From positions 9,046-32,306 of the forward strand of contig PMOV01000104.1 in assembly GCA_003161195.1 (NCBI GenBank): a DNA stretch of 23,261 bases, in the 5' to 3' direction. The position numbers were made by a program, and so were the translations under genes. Shown here piece by piece: positions 15,351 through 22,535 of this stretch. The DNA comes from Acidobacteriota bacterium. GTDB lineage: Bacteria; Acidobacteriota; Terriglobia; Acidiferrales; UBA7541. Position 1 is the first letter of the stretch. Each line of letters opens with the position of its first letter. The notes beneath the pieces are model-generated. The model ran no database searches, was not told where the DNA came from, and was given only the letters and a program-made list of their open reading frames with translations.

Positions 15351-15768
15351 GGATCTGCCGTCGGCCATCTTTGTTGGTCAGCGCCACCGAGGGGTCTCCA
15401 CCTTGCGCGTTGATCACAATGTAGGTGGGGTCGATTCCTCCCCCCAGCGTTAGCGCTGAGCCTTCCTCCGAGCTCGCGATCTTCACCGAGGGCCGCCCAT
15501 CGGGACGAATCAGTCGGAAGAGAACCGTCTCCGGATATATTTTCCCATCCTTCGCCAGAGAACCGTCGGTCAGGCGCGCCGGCCCGGCTGGCTCGATATG
15601 CAGCGAGGCCCGCACCATTCCCTGCGCATCCACGATCTCGAGCGCCCCGCCTCGCAGAACCGCGGCCGGGCCACTCGCCTGCACCCTCTCGAGCTGCAGA
15701 CACAACAGCAACGCCAATATTCCGAGATTGACCACCGTGACAACCGTCAGCACCCGTTCTTTGCTCAT
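15340..15768 (-). CDS. Exported or membrane-anchored protein of unknown function, beta-repeat-like
   Basis: A 142-residue protein with a strong ribosome site (AGGAG 5 nt before ATG). Residues 8-27 form a hydrophobic signal or anchor (TVVTVVNLGILALLLCLQLE), followed by a soluble domain. The domain carries repeated beta-hairpin-like phrases: LEIVDAQGMVRASLHI, TVLFRLIRPDGRPSVKI, SALTLGGGIDPTYIVI and PSVALTNKDGRRQIL. This self-similar pattern (hydrophobic strand, Asp-x-Gly turn, Arg, strand) recalls small exported proteins I have seen annotated as hypothetical in Acidobacteriota and Planctomycetota. No catalytic motif is visible. It transcribes away from the 603-bp spacer 15769-16371 and ends 11 bp inside the DUF4386 gene, so transcripts would be antisense at their ends. 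Confidence 0.82.
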   Translation of the reverse strand: MSKERVLTVVTVVNLGILALLLCLQLERVQASGPAAVLRGGALEIVDAQGMVRASLHIEPAGPARLTDGSLAKDGKIYPETVLFRLIRPDGRPSVKIASSEEGSALTLGGGIDPTYIVINAQGGDPSVALTNKDGRRQILKP

Positions 15769-15908
15769 AAAACTCTCCTGTGGGCATCGTAAACCCGCAA
15801 CTCGATTGGTTGCTTAGGTTTTCCGGTCTCTTGTGGTGGCGTCCCGCAAGGGGCCGCCTTTGTGCTGCCGTCTGCGCCGGGCGCCTTCTGCAACCCCACC
15901 CATAACCG

Positions 15909-15960
15909 AAGTACTATCAGAAAACGGTACTTGACAACTTCGATCAATCCGCGGTATTCT
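15909..15960 (+). promoter_or_regulatory. Orphan sigma70-like promoter with flanking AAGTAC/GTACTT inverted repeat
   Basis: TTGACA (15931-15936) and TATTCT (15955-15960) are separated by 18 bp. The inverted repeat AAGTAC (15909-15914) and GTACTT (15927-15932) abuts and overlaps the -35 box, as an activator or repressor site would. No gene starts within 400 bp downstream on the plus strand, except pdxI-like at 16372. Confidence 0.45.
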
Positions 15961-16123
15961 CTGACCGTAGAGAAGTGCGCCTAATCCCCGTATCACGTCA
16001 CACTGTAATCGCAACAACCGCAAGCACTTAATCGATCCCAGTCCGCACCCGCCCCGCCCTTTCCACCTACTGTCCCGGAGGTTCCAAAATCTTTTTTTAC
16101 GCAAACAAAGCACTTAGCTCTCG

Positions 16124-16170
16124 GTAGTACAGGCACTCCTGTTTACCCTGACGCAGGAAGGGCCCCTGCG
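16124..16170. repeat. Dispersed palindromic repeat, copy 2 (degenerate)
   Basis: GTAGTACAGGCACTCCTG (16124-16141) matches copy 1 at 13853-13870 with one difference. The inverted repeat is shorter here (ACAGG/CCTGT). A second hairpin CGCAGG/CCTGCG (16152-16157 and 16165-16170) follows, echoing the composite layout of the first locus. Confidence 0.65.
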
Positions 16171-16371
16171 CGGTGCAGCCTCCACTCAAGCTCACCCCTA
16201 CCGGCGCAAAACTCCCCCAGCTCCTTCCCCGGCGCGCCATTTTCTCCAACGCAAACTCACGAAACCTCCCTTCGCTTCATCCAAGCAGCGTGCGAACCAT
16301 CGCTCGCGAAATAGCATCGCCGCATTCGCGCGCCAGAGCCACATAGCAAAGAGAAAAAAGGGAGAAACTTC

Positions 16372-17256
16372 GTGACCGATCAATCGCCATTAGGCGGCAG
16401 TTTCCCGCTTCCCAACACGCCTTTCCGCGTCCAACGCATGGGCTACGGCGCCATGCAGCTATCCGGTCCCGGAATCTGGGGACCGCCGCGCGACCCCGAC
16501 GCCGCCATCGCCGTACTGCGCGCCGCCATCGCCGCCGGCGTCGACCACATCGACACCAGCGACTTCTACGGCCCGCACGTCACCAACCAGCTCATCAAGC
16601 AGGCCCTGCATCCCTATCCCAAAAATCTCGTCATCGTCACCAAACTCGGCGCGCGCCGCGGACCAGACAAATCCTGGCTGCACGCTCGTTCCCGCCAGGA
16701 CCTCATCGACGGCGTGCACGACAATCTCCGCAATCTCGGCCTCGAACGCCTCGACGTCGTCAACCTCCGCGTCGGCGGAATTGAGGCGCCGGCCGAAGGT
16801 TCCATCGCAGAGCAGTTCACCGTGCTCGCCGAACTCCAGCGCCAAGGCCTAATCCGCCATCTCGGACTCAGCAATGTCTTCCCGGAGCAGCTGGCCGAAG
16901 CCCAGGAGATCGCCCCCGTCGTCTGCATCCAGAATCTCTACAACGTGGCCAATCGCCGCGACGATGCCTTCATCGACGATCTCGCCAGGCAGGGCATCGC
17001 CTACGTCCCCTTCTTCCCGCTCGGCGGCTTCACTCCGCTCCAGTCGGATACGCTCAACGACACGGCTGCCTCGCTGCACGTCACTCCCATGCAGCTCGCC
17101 CTCGCCTGGCTCCTGCACCGTTCGCCAAACATCCTGCTCATTCCCGGCACCTCGTCGCTCATCCACCTCCGCGAAAACCTCGCGGCCGCCACTCTGCAAC
17201 TCTCGAGCGCAGTCCTCGCCACGCTCGATTCCATCGGCGCCGCCGCCAAGGCGTAA
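16372..17256 (+). CDS. pdxI: Aldo/keto reductase, PdxI (YdbC)-type pyridoxal reductase
   Basis: This 294-residue NADPH-dependent TIM-barrel oxidoreductase is collinear with E. coli YdbC/PdxI, which reduces pyridoxal to pyridoxine. Shared blocks recalled from the E. coli protein include GYGAMQLSGPGIWGPPRDPD, NHIDTSDFYGPHVTNQ-type (here VDHIDTSDFYGPHVTNQLIK), VTKLGARRGPDKSWL and VHDNLRNLGLERLDVVNLR. YVPFFPLGGFTPLQS and SPNILLIPGTSS also match. The catalytic Tyr is in DFYG, with Asp in DTSD and Lys in VTKLG. The usual catalytic His of aldo/keto reductases is replaced by Asn in VVNLR, as in YdbC itself. GTG start with GGGAG at 7 nt. It stands alone on the plus strand, convergent with the flavoprotein fusion gene. 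The enzyme would act in vitamin B6 salvage; a wider carbonyl substrate range is possible. Confidence 0.92.
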   Translation: MTDQSPLGGSFPLPNTPFRVQRMGYGAMQLSGPGIWGPPRDPDAAIAVLRAAIAAGVDHIDTSDFYGPHVTNQLIKQALHPYPKNLVIVTKLGARRGPDKSWLHARSRQDLIDGVHDNLRNLGLERLDVVNLRVGGIEAPAEGSIAEQFTVLAELQRQGLIRHLGLSNVFPEQLAEAQEIAPVVCIQNLYNVANRRDDAFIDDLARQGIAYVPFFPLGGFTPLQSDTLNDTAASLHVTPMQLALAWLLHRSPNILLIPGTSSLIHLRENLAAATLQLSSAVLATLDSIGAAAKA

Positions 17257-17276
17257 CGCGTCTACTCCACTGCAAA

Positions 17277-17295
17277 GCCCTGCGGCGCACAGGGC
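17277..17295. terminator. Weak hairpin between convergent genes
   Basis: GCCCTG and CAGGGC form a 6-bp stem with a 7-nt loop, followed by TTT on the minus-strand side. It lies between the stops of the pdxI-like gene (17256) and the fusion flavoprotein (17353). It may terminate the leftward transcript, but both the stem and the T-run are short. Confidence 0.4.
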
Positions 17296-17352
17296 CAGTT
17301 GTCGGCAAGCAACGTAGTAGTGAGGTTTACGCGCGCGTTTCTTCCGGATGAT

Positions 17353-19425
17353 TTAGCTCGCCGCAGCGTGCCCGGCTTTGGCTTGGCCGATTTTCTCAAT
17401 CAAACGGTTACCGATTCTGTCGCCACGGATCCGCCCCACGGGCTTCAGGTCGTCTTTGCTCTGCACCACCGGCACCCAGGAGACGCCATGGTCCAGCAGG
17501 GTGGAACTCGCCACCAGCACGGAATCGTCCATGGTGATGTACAGAGGATTCCCGGGCACCAGCTCACGCAGTTGGCGTTCCGTCACTTCGTTCCCGCGCG
17601 CGTCCGCGGGCATCAGGGCGATCCGCGCGATCACATCGAACAGGTTCTGGCGGTCCAGCGTGCCCCACAAATGCCCTTGCGCATCCAGAATCAGCAGTGC
17701 GCCGGTAGCGCTCGCGTTGAGTATGCGCACGGCATCGGCAAACGTACTATCCGGCGTGAGCGATTCCGCGGGCAGAGGGTCCAGCAGCGACGCCAGTGAC
17801 TCGTCCCGCAAGAGTTCTCTCGCGGGCGGCAAGCGGCGCCAGAAATCGCCGGTGCGCCGCTTCGCCGCCTGCGCCAGCAGATCGCGTAGCGGAGCAGACG
17901 CTCCCGCGAGTTGCGAAAAGAGCGTGCTGCCCACCTGCGTGAGGCGCACCACGGTGCGCGCACGGACGCTGGTTTCGTGCTTCTGCGCCCCCACCATCAT
18001 GTCTTCCCCGAAAAAATCGCCTTTGCCCAGCACCGCCACCACCGCGCCTTGCGGGTTTTCGTCGCTCACCCGAATCGCTTCCACTTCGCCTTCCTCGATA
18101 ATGCTGAACACCCGCGCTGGCTCGCCCTGCCGGTGAATGTAATCGCCCGGACGGTAGTAGGAGTGCATCACCGTTTCCGCCGGATCGTTGTTCAGAAAAC
18201 TCAAGTCCCGCGGAAACAGCAAATCCCACGTCCAATCGAGCGCCACCTTGATGCGCCGCGACCACGTCGGCAGCTTAAACAGGTAAACGCCCCGCCACAA
18301 AAACCATGCCAGTAATCCCGAGACGCGCACCCCCATCATTTCCGCCACCGCTTGGTAACCGCCGATGGAGCACAGCTGCCCGAGCACCTTGAAGCGGAAG
18401 GGTTGCGTCGGCTCCCCGCGCAGGATCCGCACCAGGTTCAGCGCCGCCTGGCGGCCTTCGCGCTCGGCGAATTGTCCCGTGGGCGCAGCCGGTGTGTTAT
18501 CGAACGCGTTGATGATGTACGCGCAATCGCCCACGGCCCACGCATTCTCGCACCCCATGATGCGCATCTCCGGCGTGGTGCGGATGCGCCCCTTTTCTTT
18601 CGGCACCTCGAGCTGTTGCACCAGCGGCGAGGGCGCCGTTCCGATGGTGCATACGATCGTCGCGCCGCGCAGCAGGCTCCCATCCGCCAGCGCGATGCCT
18701 TCGCGTGTGGCGGCCACCGCGCGCGTCTTCAGCAGCAGCGTGATGCCGTTCTTCTGCATCTTCTTTCCCGCAAACGCGCGTAGACTCGTCGCCACTTCCG
18801 GCAGCACCTGGTCCTGCGAATGCACCACCGTCACCACCACGTCTTCCTCGCGAAAATTATGGTAGAAACGCGTGCTGCTGCGCACCAGTTCATTCAACTC
18901 GCCCGCCACTTCCACTCCGCTGAAGCCTGCGCCCACGATCACGAAGCTCAAGTGCCACCGGCGCAGCTCCGGCGTGGACGCGGCCTCCGCCAGCTCCATT
19001 TGCTTCACCACGTGTTGCCGCAAAAACACCGCGTCGCGCATCACCTTGAACGGGAATGCGTGGTCGCTCATGCCCGGAATGATCCCCAGATTGCTCTCCG
19101 CGCCGCACGCCACCACTACGTGGTCGTAGTGCAAACGCGACAGCGTGCCTTCGCCGCTCTCGATCTCAATTTCCGAAGCCGCCAGATCGATGCGTAGCAC
19201 CTGCTCCGTACGGCACTCCACCTTCGGCAGCATCTGCCGCAGCGGTGCCGCCGCCGCATCCAGGTTGATCGAAGCGCCGGCCACGTCCGCCAGCAACGGG
19301 TGGAACACCATGTGATTCTCGCGGCTGAACACCAGGATTTCGCATTCCGGGGGCTTCGTTTTCTGGCGCAGCGCCTTGGCGAATTGCACCGCGGCGAACC
19401 CCCCGCCGATGATGATGACTCTCAT
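17353..19425 (-). CDS. NDH-2-like flavoprotein fused to cNMP-binding-like and CBS domains
   Basis: A 690-residue protein with three modules. Residues 1-410 are a type II NADH dehydrogenase-like flavoprotein: FAD fold GGGFAA (7-12), NAD(P) fold GAGFSG (165-170), second FAD site AVGD (297-300). An amphipathic C-terminal segment (RVSGLLAWFLWRGVYLF, then WSRRIKVALDWTWDLLF) is typical of NDH-2 membrane attachment. Residues 415-520 form a cyclic-nucleotide-binding-like domain (YRPGDYIHRQGEPARVF, LGKGDFFGEDMMVG). The phosphate-contacting Arg of the cassette is replaced by His483 in KHETSVRA, so cAMP binding is doubtful. Residues about 548-680 look like a CBS pair (TFADAVRILN, GALLILDAQG, then SWVPVVQSKDD, GRIRGDRIGNRL). 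NDH-2 enzymes oxidise NADH and reduce quinone without pumping; regulation by ligand is inferred. ATG has GGGG upstream. It lies 53 bp after the TolC-like gene. Confidence 0.93.
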   Translation of the reverse strand: MRVIIIGGGFAAVQFAKALRQKTKPPECEILVFSRENHMVFHPLLADVAGASINLDAAAAPLRQMLPKVECRTEQVLRIDLAASEIEIESGEGTLSRLHYDHVVVACGAESNLGIIPGMSDHAFPFKVMRDAVFLRQHVVKQMELAEAASTPELRRWHLSFVIVGAGFSGVEVAGELNELVRSSTRFYHNFREEDVVVTVVHSQDQVLPEVATSLRAFAGKKMQKNGITLLLKTRAVAATREGIALADGSLLRGATIVCTIGTAPSPLVQQLEVPKEKGRIRTTPEMRIMGCENAWAVGDCAYIINAFDNTPAAPTGQFAEREGRQAALNLVRILRGEPTQPFRFKVLGQLCSIGGYQAVAEMMGVRVSGLLAWFLWRGVYLFKLPTWSRRIKVALDWTWDLLFPRDLSFLNNDPAETVMHSYYRPGDYIHRQGEPARVFSIIEEGEVEAIRVSDENPQGAVVAVLGKGDFFGEDMMVGAQKHETSVRARTVVRLTQVGSTLFSQLAGASAPLRDLLAQAAKRRTGDFWRRLPPARELLRDESLASLLDPLPAESLTPDSTFADAVRILNASATGALLILDAQGHLWGTLDRQNLFDVIARIALMPADARGNEVTERQLRELVPGNPLYITMDDSVLVASSTLLDHGVSWVPVVQSKDDLKPVGRIRGDRIGNRLIEKIGQAKAGHAAAS

Positions 19426-19478
19426 GTTCTTCCCCCTTGGCGCTGCTTGCGGGCCGGGCGGCCACCCGCCTTACCCAA

Positions 19479-20834
19479 TCACTGCGGTGTCTGCCCCAGG
19501 GCGGTGGTCATTTCATCGCGCGCCTGCAGGTACTCGAGCTGCGATTGCAACAGCATCGACTTGGCTTCCAGCGCGTGCGTCGCCGCGGCGTCCGCTTGCG
19601 AGCGCAGCGCCGCCCCTTTCGCCAGTTGTTCCGCCGTCACCCGTTGCGATTCCGCGCGCAGCTTTAGCAGCTCTTCCGAGACGTGCACCATCTGCCGCGT
19701 GCGTTCCAGTTTGTTCCACGCCGTCTGCACCCGCAGTTCCACTTCTTCCTTGATGCGTGCAAGATTTTCTTCCGCTTGCTTCACTTGCGCCTGATGCTCG
19801 CCGATGGCCGCGTTGCGCCGCCCGCCGTCGAACAAGTCATAACCGAAATGCACGCCGAAGCTCCCGAAATTGCGCGCCAGAAAGGGAACATTGTCCTGAT
19901 AGCTGTAACGTGCAAAGGCTTCCACGTTCGGAATGTACTGCCGTTTCGCGTAGCGCACCGCCGCTTCCGCTTGCTCCACTTCCGCGCGCGCTTCGGCAAT
20001 TTCCGGATGCGCCTCCATGGCCAGCCGCAGGCATTCTTCCTGGTCGCAATTCGGGCCGCCCTCGTGCACGCTGGCATCCAGCAGCAGTGGCGTGGTCAGC
20101 GGCAGCCCGATGGCGTCGTCCAGCTGCATCGTCAAATCGGAGAGTTGCAGTTCCGTGGTCAGCACCTCCTGCTTCGCTTCCAGCGCGGCCGCGCGGCTCT
20201 CGATCGCTTCTTCCTCCAGTGTGCTGCCGTATTTCACCTGCTCCACGCGCTCGTTTTGCAAATCTTCACTCGAGCGAATCTTCGCCAGCGCCGCTTCGCG
20301 ATGCGCTTGCGCGATCAGGATGCGGTAATAAATCTGGTGCACCTGCAGGGCCACGGTGTTTTGCGTCTGTTGCGCATGGTCGCGCGTGGCGCGCAGTTCG
20401 GCGGCCGCCGCGTCGTTGGCGGATTTCACTTTCCAAAGGTCCGAAAGCGGCTGCGTCAAGGAAGTGCCGCTGACAATCAGCGTTTTCCCGCCCTGATTCA
20501 GAATATCCTCCCGCGCCGGAAGCGCCACGCCGCCAATCGTGCCCAGCGATCCCGCTGGAATACCGATAAATTCCGTGTCCGTCACCTGAGACAGCAGGCT
20601 GTCGTTGCGCAAGATAGGGAAGTACGCGCTGCGCGTCCCCGCTTTCGCGTGCTCTTTCTCATCGACTTTTTCCTGGCTGATTCGCACCAGGTGATTGTGC
20701 TGCAGCGCCAGTTGCACCGCTTCCTCCAGCGTAATGCGCCGCGCCGCGGGAGCCGCTTTCTCTTGCGCCAAGCTTGCGGCCGCGCCTAGCGCCAGCGTCG
20801 GCAGCAAAGCAAAGATGGCATTGCGTATCTTCAT
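19479..20834 (-). CDS. TolC-like outer-membrane efflux channel
   Basis: This 451-residue protein has a signal peptide (MKIRNAIFALLPTLALGAAASLA, cleavage near residue 23). Two outer-membrane efflux protein domains follow. The first holds RITLEEAVQLALQHNHLVRI and a beta region around TEFIGIPAG. The second begins at EECLRLAMEAHPEIAEARAE and holds AVRYAKRQYIPNVEAFARY and GVHFGYDLFDGGRRNAAI, a typical TolC-family phrase. Long Ala/Glu/Gln-rich helices lie between. The start is the ATG at 20834-20832, which overlaps the transporter's stop as ATGA and has AAAGGA 7 nt upstream. A longer in-frame reading exists but runs through the transporter gene and is a shadow. It is the outer-membrane part of the pump encoded by the two upstream genes and could also serve the RND pump. 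Confidence 0.93.
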   Translation of the reverse strand: MKIRNAIFALLPTLALGAAASLAQEKAAPAARRITLEEAVQLALQHNHLVRISQEKVDEKEHAKAGTRSAYFPILRNDSLLSQVTDTEFIGIPAGSLGTIGGVALPAREDILNQGGKTLIVSGTSLTQPLSDLWKVKSANDAAAAELRATRDHAQQTQNTVALQVHQIYYRILIAQAHREAALAKIRSSEDLQNERVEQVKYGSTLEEEAIESRAAALEAKQEVLTTELQLSDLTMQLDDAIGLPLTTPLLLDASVHEGGPNCDQEECLRLAMEAHPEIAEARAEVEQAEAAVRYAKRQYIPNVEAFARYSYQDNVPFLARNFGSFGVHFGYDLFDGGRRNAAIGEHQAQVKQAEENLARIKEEVELRVQTAWNKLERTRQMVHVSEELLKLRAESQRVTAEQLAKGAALRSQADAAATHALEAKSMLLQSQLEYLQARDEMTTALGQTPQ

Positions 20835-22507
20835 AGAGCGGTCCTTTGCGTGACGGAGGAATCGTCTCCCGGGAAACTCAGCTCCCCGTAGTGCAGCGGC
20901 GATTTTTTCAGCAGCGCGGCAAGCAGCAGCGCCACGACGCACGCCCAGGCGATCAAGTGGAAGCCGTCGATGAATGTGAGCGTGTAAGCCTGCAGGCGTA
21001 CGCGCCCGGCGATGATGCCCACGGCCCGCCCAGTCGCGGTCGGCAAGCCGGAGGATTTGCCGTATAGCCCCCCGGCAATCTGGCCAATCGCGTTGTCGTC
21101 GAGCCATGTCCCGGCCTGTACGTGCAGGCCGAGCAGATTCGAGTGCAGTTGCTCGCGCACGGCAATGTAGTGCGTCAAGAAGGCCACGCCAATCTGGCCC
21201 CCCAGCAAACGGATCACGTGAAAAAACGCCGAGAACGTCAGCGCGTCCTGCGCCTTCGTCAGCCCGCCGGTGAAGATGGCTTGCAGCACGATGGTCGCCA
21301 CCAGCCCGATGAACGCGAAGGATTGCCCCACGCCCATCAGCAATTCCGAGCGGTAATAATCTTGCGCCGACCATGCGCTGGTGTAGCTGGCGTTCAGCAG
21401 CGCCGCTGCCGCCATGCACGCAAACCCCGCGGCCATCAGCAGGCGCGAATCCAGCCCATACACCAGCAGCAGCGCCGCGATCGTGGCGATAATGATTTGC
21501 GGCAAAGCCGTCCAGATCAGCGCCGGGGCGTACTGCTCCGCCTCAAAGCCGTGCACTGCCAGCGATTGCGGGATCAGAATGATCGTTGACAGCAGACAGA
21601 ACCGAAAAAACATCAGCCCAATCCCCAAAAGTATGGTGTTCCATTTGCGCAGGTAGGGAAGGTCCACCAGCGGGTTCGGCATGCGCAGCCGCCGAATCAG
21701 CGACCCCAGCAGGAACACCATGGCGCCCCAAAACAGCGCGTTGAACAATCCGGAGCGCCACCAATCTACCCGCTGCCCCTGATCGAGCGCCGCAAAGAGC
21801 AACGCGAATCCCGCGCTGGCGTAGAGAAACCCGGCAAAGCTCGGCGGCGGCCCCGAAGATTTTCGCGGCGGCGGCGCGGGAATCCCCCGATAGATGCAGA
21901 ACAGCATGATTGGCGTAAGCGCCGCGGAAACCCAGAACATCCACGGATACCCCAGATGCTCGCGAAACCATCCGTACAACCACGGCGCCACGTTCACCGC
22001 GCCATCCACCGACGACGCATACAGCGCCAGCGTAAACGGCAGAAAGCGCGGCGGAATATTTTTCAGCGCAAACGTCAGCGTCAGCGGATAGAACGTGCCA
22101 GACGTAAGCCCCGCCAGCGCCAGTGTGGTCAGCAACAAGCTGTAGTTGTGCACCAACGGCAGATACAAGCAGATCAACGTAAACGCCGCCCCCGCGAATA
22201 GCAAAACCCGCCGCGCCCCCAGCAGCCCGCCGAAATACACCGTGAACGGCCCAATGAACATCAGCGCGACGTTGAACGCGCTGCCGATCCACGCCCCGTC
22301 GTCGACGCCAATCCCTAGCCCGCCCTTCAGGTCCGGCGTACCGAGCGTCAGCATCCGCCCCGTGAGCGTCACGATGCCCGCGCCCATCACCACCCCCAAA
22401 ATGCCCACCACCGGCGATTGCGAAAGCTCCGCGGGCAAAGCGCCGGCAATGGCGCGCGCAATCTGCGCTTTGCTCGGCGCCGGTAACGTGCTGGGATGTG
22501 TGGCCAT
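20831..22507 (-). CDS. DHA2-family MFS drug exporter (14 TM), EmrB-type partner
   Basis: This 558-residue inner-membrane protein has about 14 hydrophobic helices. Features include GILGVVMGAGIVTLTGRMLT in helix 1, DDGAWIGSAFNVALMFIGPF after it, LGARRVLLFAGAAFTLICL, and a Pro-rich cytoplasmic loop (GIPAPPPRKSSGPPPS). A late FSAFFHVIRLLGGQIGVAFL segment resembles the helix 11-12 area of DHA2 exporters. The sequence is not close to E. coli EmrB in its early helices, so the gene symbol is left open. The extra periplasmic loop between the last helices (residues about 465-500) is usual for the family. It overlaps the TolC-like gene by ATGA and is 28 bp downstream of the EmrA-like gene, forming a tripartite drug/acid exporter. 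The ribosome site before ATG is weak (AGGAAA about 13 nt upstream). Confidence 0.92.
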   Translation of the reverse strand: MATHPSTLPAPSKAQIARAIAGALPAELSQSPVVGILGVVMGAGIVTLTGRMLTLGTPDLKGGLGIGVDDGAWIGSAFNVALMFIGPFTVYFGGLLGARRVLLFAGAAFTLICLYLPLVHNYSLLLTTLALAGLTSGTFYPLTLTFALKNIPPRFLPFTLALYASSVDGAVNVAPWLYGWFREHLGYPWMFWVSAALTPIMLFCIYRGIPAPPPRKSSGPPPSFAGFLYASAGFALLFAALDQGQRVDWWRSGLFNALFWGAMVFLLGSLIRRLRMPNPLVDLPYLRKWNTILLGIGLMFFRFCLLSTIILIPQSLAVHGFEAEQYAPALIWTALPQIIIATIAALLLVYGLDSRLLMAAGFACMAAAALLNASYTSAWSAQDYYRSELLMGVGQSFAFIGLVATIVLQAIFTGGLTKAQDALTFSAFFHVIRLLGGQIGVAFLTHYIAVREQLHSNLLGLHVQAGTWLDDNAIGQIAGGLYGKSSGLPTATGRAVGIIAGRVRLQAYTLTFIDGFHLIAWACVVALLLAALLKKSPLHYGELSFPGDDSSVTQRTAL

Positions 22508-22535
22508 GGGGTCGCTTGATTTCCTGATTTTTTCC

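Larger units (their letters stand above)
15769..16371. other. Long spacer between the 142-residue gene and pdxI-like gene
   Basis: This 603-bp spacer has no convincing protein gene on either strand. It holds an inverted repeat plus orphan promoter-like pair (15909-15960), a T7 run at about 16092-16098 with a weak hairpin before it (GGAGGTTCC), and a second copy of the dispersed palindrome (16124-16170). The left edge should hold the promoter of the 142-residue gene, and the right edge that of the pdxI-like gene. Confidence 0.55.

Noticed and set aside
20835..21419. Upstream extension of the TolC-like frame to 21419
   Set aside because: The extension overlaps the DHA2 gene in another frame and lacks a signal peptide; the ATG at 20834 has a ribosome site, an ATGA overlap and a proper signal peptide.
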